Origin: a candidate division WWE3 bacterium CG22_combo_CG10-13_8_21_14_all_39_12
GTDB lineage: Bacteria; Patescibacteriota; 4484-211; GCA-002791395
DNA: 25,011 nt
Direction of reading: 5' to 3'
Assembly: GCA_002771355.1 (NCBI GenBank)
Contig: PCSU01000074.1
Coordinates: 1 to 25,011, forward strand
Positions 24,481 through 25,011 of this stretch are shown in pieces. The position numbers and the translations under genes were made by a program. A model generated the notes under the pieces. The model had not been told where the DNA came from. It saw nothing but the letters and a program-made list of their open reading frames with translations, and ran no database searches. Numbering within the stretch: position 1 is the stretch's first letter; the number at the start of each line of letters is the position of its first letter.

Positions 24481-25011
24481 ATGAAAACGCTACTTAGGTT
24501 ATTTGTAGTTTTATCAGTGTTCTTGCTATGGGGGGTGGGTAGTACTGCAAATCAGATTAAGGCAAGTAATCCGTTGAGATTGCATTGGCCAGTAGTTATG
24601 CCGTACGCCTCAGGGTCGTTTGATGGCGTAAATGGACCGCATACAGGAATTGATATTACAACCAAAACAGATCCGAAAGATTATACGGTTACTGCTTCAA
24701 GGGAAGGAACGGTTGTATTTGTCGGATTTGACAAAGCAAGTGGTAATAATGTTCGCATTCGTCATGAAGGATATGACGGAGGTATGTACTACACATGGTA
24801 TGGGCATCTCGAAAGTATTGACGTCGCTCAGGACCAATGGGTAAATTCAGGACAAAAACTCGGTGTGATGGGCAAGACCGGTACTGCCAGCGCTGTTCAT
24901 CTACACTTTCAGGTGATGCTAGATAGTTTTACAATGCCTGGTGTTGGAGTTTGTCCTAGTTGCTTAGAACCATGCAACTATCTCATTGGCGTAGTCGCTG
25001 GAAGAGATGGA
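24481..25011 (+). CDS. Secreted M23 family zinc metallopeptidase, copy 2 (3' end outside window)
   Basis: The frame is open from the ATG at 24481 to the window end (177 codons). It starts with a signal peptide (LLRLFVVLSVFLLWGVG, about 5-24). All M23 residues are present in the standard layout: HTGID (His54, Asp58), YGHL (His109) and HLHF (His140, His142). It is thus a predicted active peptidoglycan endopeptidase released outside the membrane. It is not a close copy of the peptidase at 22990: motif spacing and surrounding residues differ. After the catalytic core a Cys-containing stretch (CPSCLEPC) follows. It belongs to the second anchored-protein/M23 pair. Confidence 0.9.
   Translation, partial: MKTLLRLFVVLSVFLLWGVGSTANQIKASNPLRLHWPVVMPYASGSFDGVNGPHTGIDITTKTDPKDYTVTASREGTVVFVGFDKASGNNVRIRHEGYDGGMYYTWYGHLESIDVAQDQWVNSGQKLGVMGKTGTASAVHLHFQVMLDSFTMPGVGVCPSCLEPCNYLIGVVAGRDG

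Noticed and set aside
24632..24844. Alternative 70-aa frame near the window end
   Set aside because: It is out of frame with the M23 gene that starts at 24481 and has full motifs; it is a shadow.
23732..24937. An 18-nt near-identical match (17 of 18) between the end of the first M23 region and the second M23 gene
   Set aside because: The positions are not homologous within the two genes and a match of this length is expected about once by chance in AT-rich DNA of this size.
1..25011. UGA recoded as Gly, as in Gracilibacteria
   Set aside because: UGA ends several genes exactly at coupled junctions (11092, 12066, 15668, 17365) and in-frame UGA is absent from the long genes.

Overview
The window looks like a chromosomal segment of a Candidate Phyla Radiation / Patescibacteria bacterium, most likely in or near Microgenomates. 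The signs are short aminoacyl-tRNA synthetases (an AlaRS without a C-Ala domain and a 470-aa MetRS), AT-rich DNA, a PilM-like protein next to a Baseplate-J-like membrane protein, very large secreted mosaic proteins joined by Pro/Thr linkers, and many promoters placed so that the transcript starts at the ATG. UAA, UAG and UGA all end genes here, so a recoded-UGA lineage (Gracilibacteria/Absconditabacteria type) is unlikely. The lineage is an inference.

Layout. (1) 2-1186: 3' part of alaS, then a spacer with a pair of GTCAT-hairpin repeats. (2) 1418-4518: a PilM/FtsA-like ATPase, a membrane protein with a Baseplate-J-like domain, and a YqgF/RuvX-fold protein whose last catalytic Asp is His. (3) 4650-16720: five tightly packed genes, four joints being 2-nt gaps or ATGA overlaps. 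They encode a CBM60-like plus lysozyme-like protein, a clan GH-A glycosidase fused to a degenerate M23 domain, a membrane-anchored protein of unknown function, a subtilase-propeller-M23 fusion, and a membrane-anchored YVTN-type beta-propeller. (4) 16850-18120: a leaderless two-gene unit (four-TM protein and secreted protein). (5) 18138-18788: a GIY-YIG nuclease gene bounded by 21-nt inverted repeats, in a field of similar hairpins. (6) 18789-20576 (minus): a secreted coiled-coil plus SpoIID-type protein. (7) 20820-22232: metG. (8) 22287-25011: two successive copies of a two-gene module, each an anchored small protein from a leaderless promoter followed by a secreted M23 peptidase with a strong Shine-Dalgarno site; the last gene runs off the window.

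Taken together, regions 3, 6 and 8 are rich in enzymes predicted to cut peptidoglycan, glycan or protein outside the membrane. This would suit remodelling of the cell's own envelope or attack on and attachment to a partner cell. The two most unusual signals are a REP-like family of GTCAT hairpins whose stems vary while keeping base pairing, with a GIY-YIG nuclease inside one inverted pair, and the repeated anchor-protein/M23-peptidase module.
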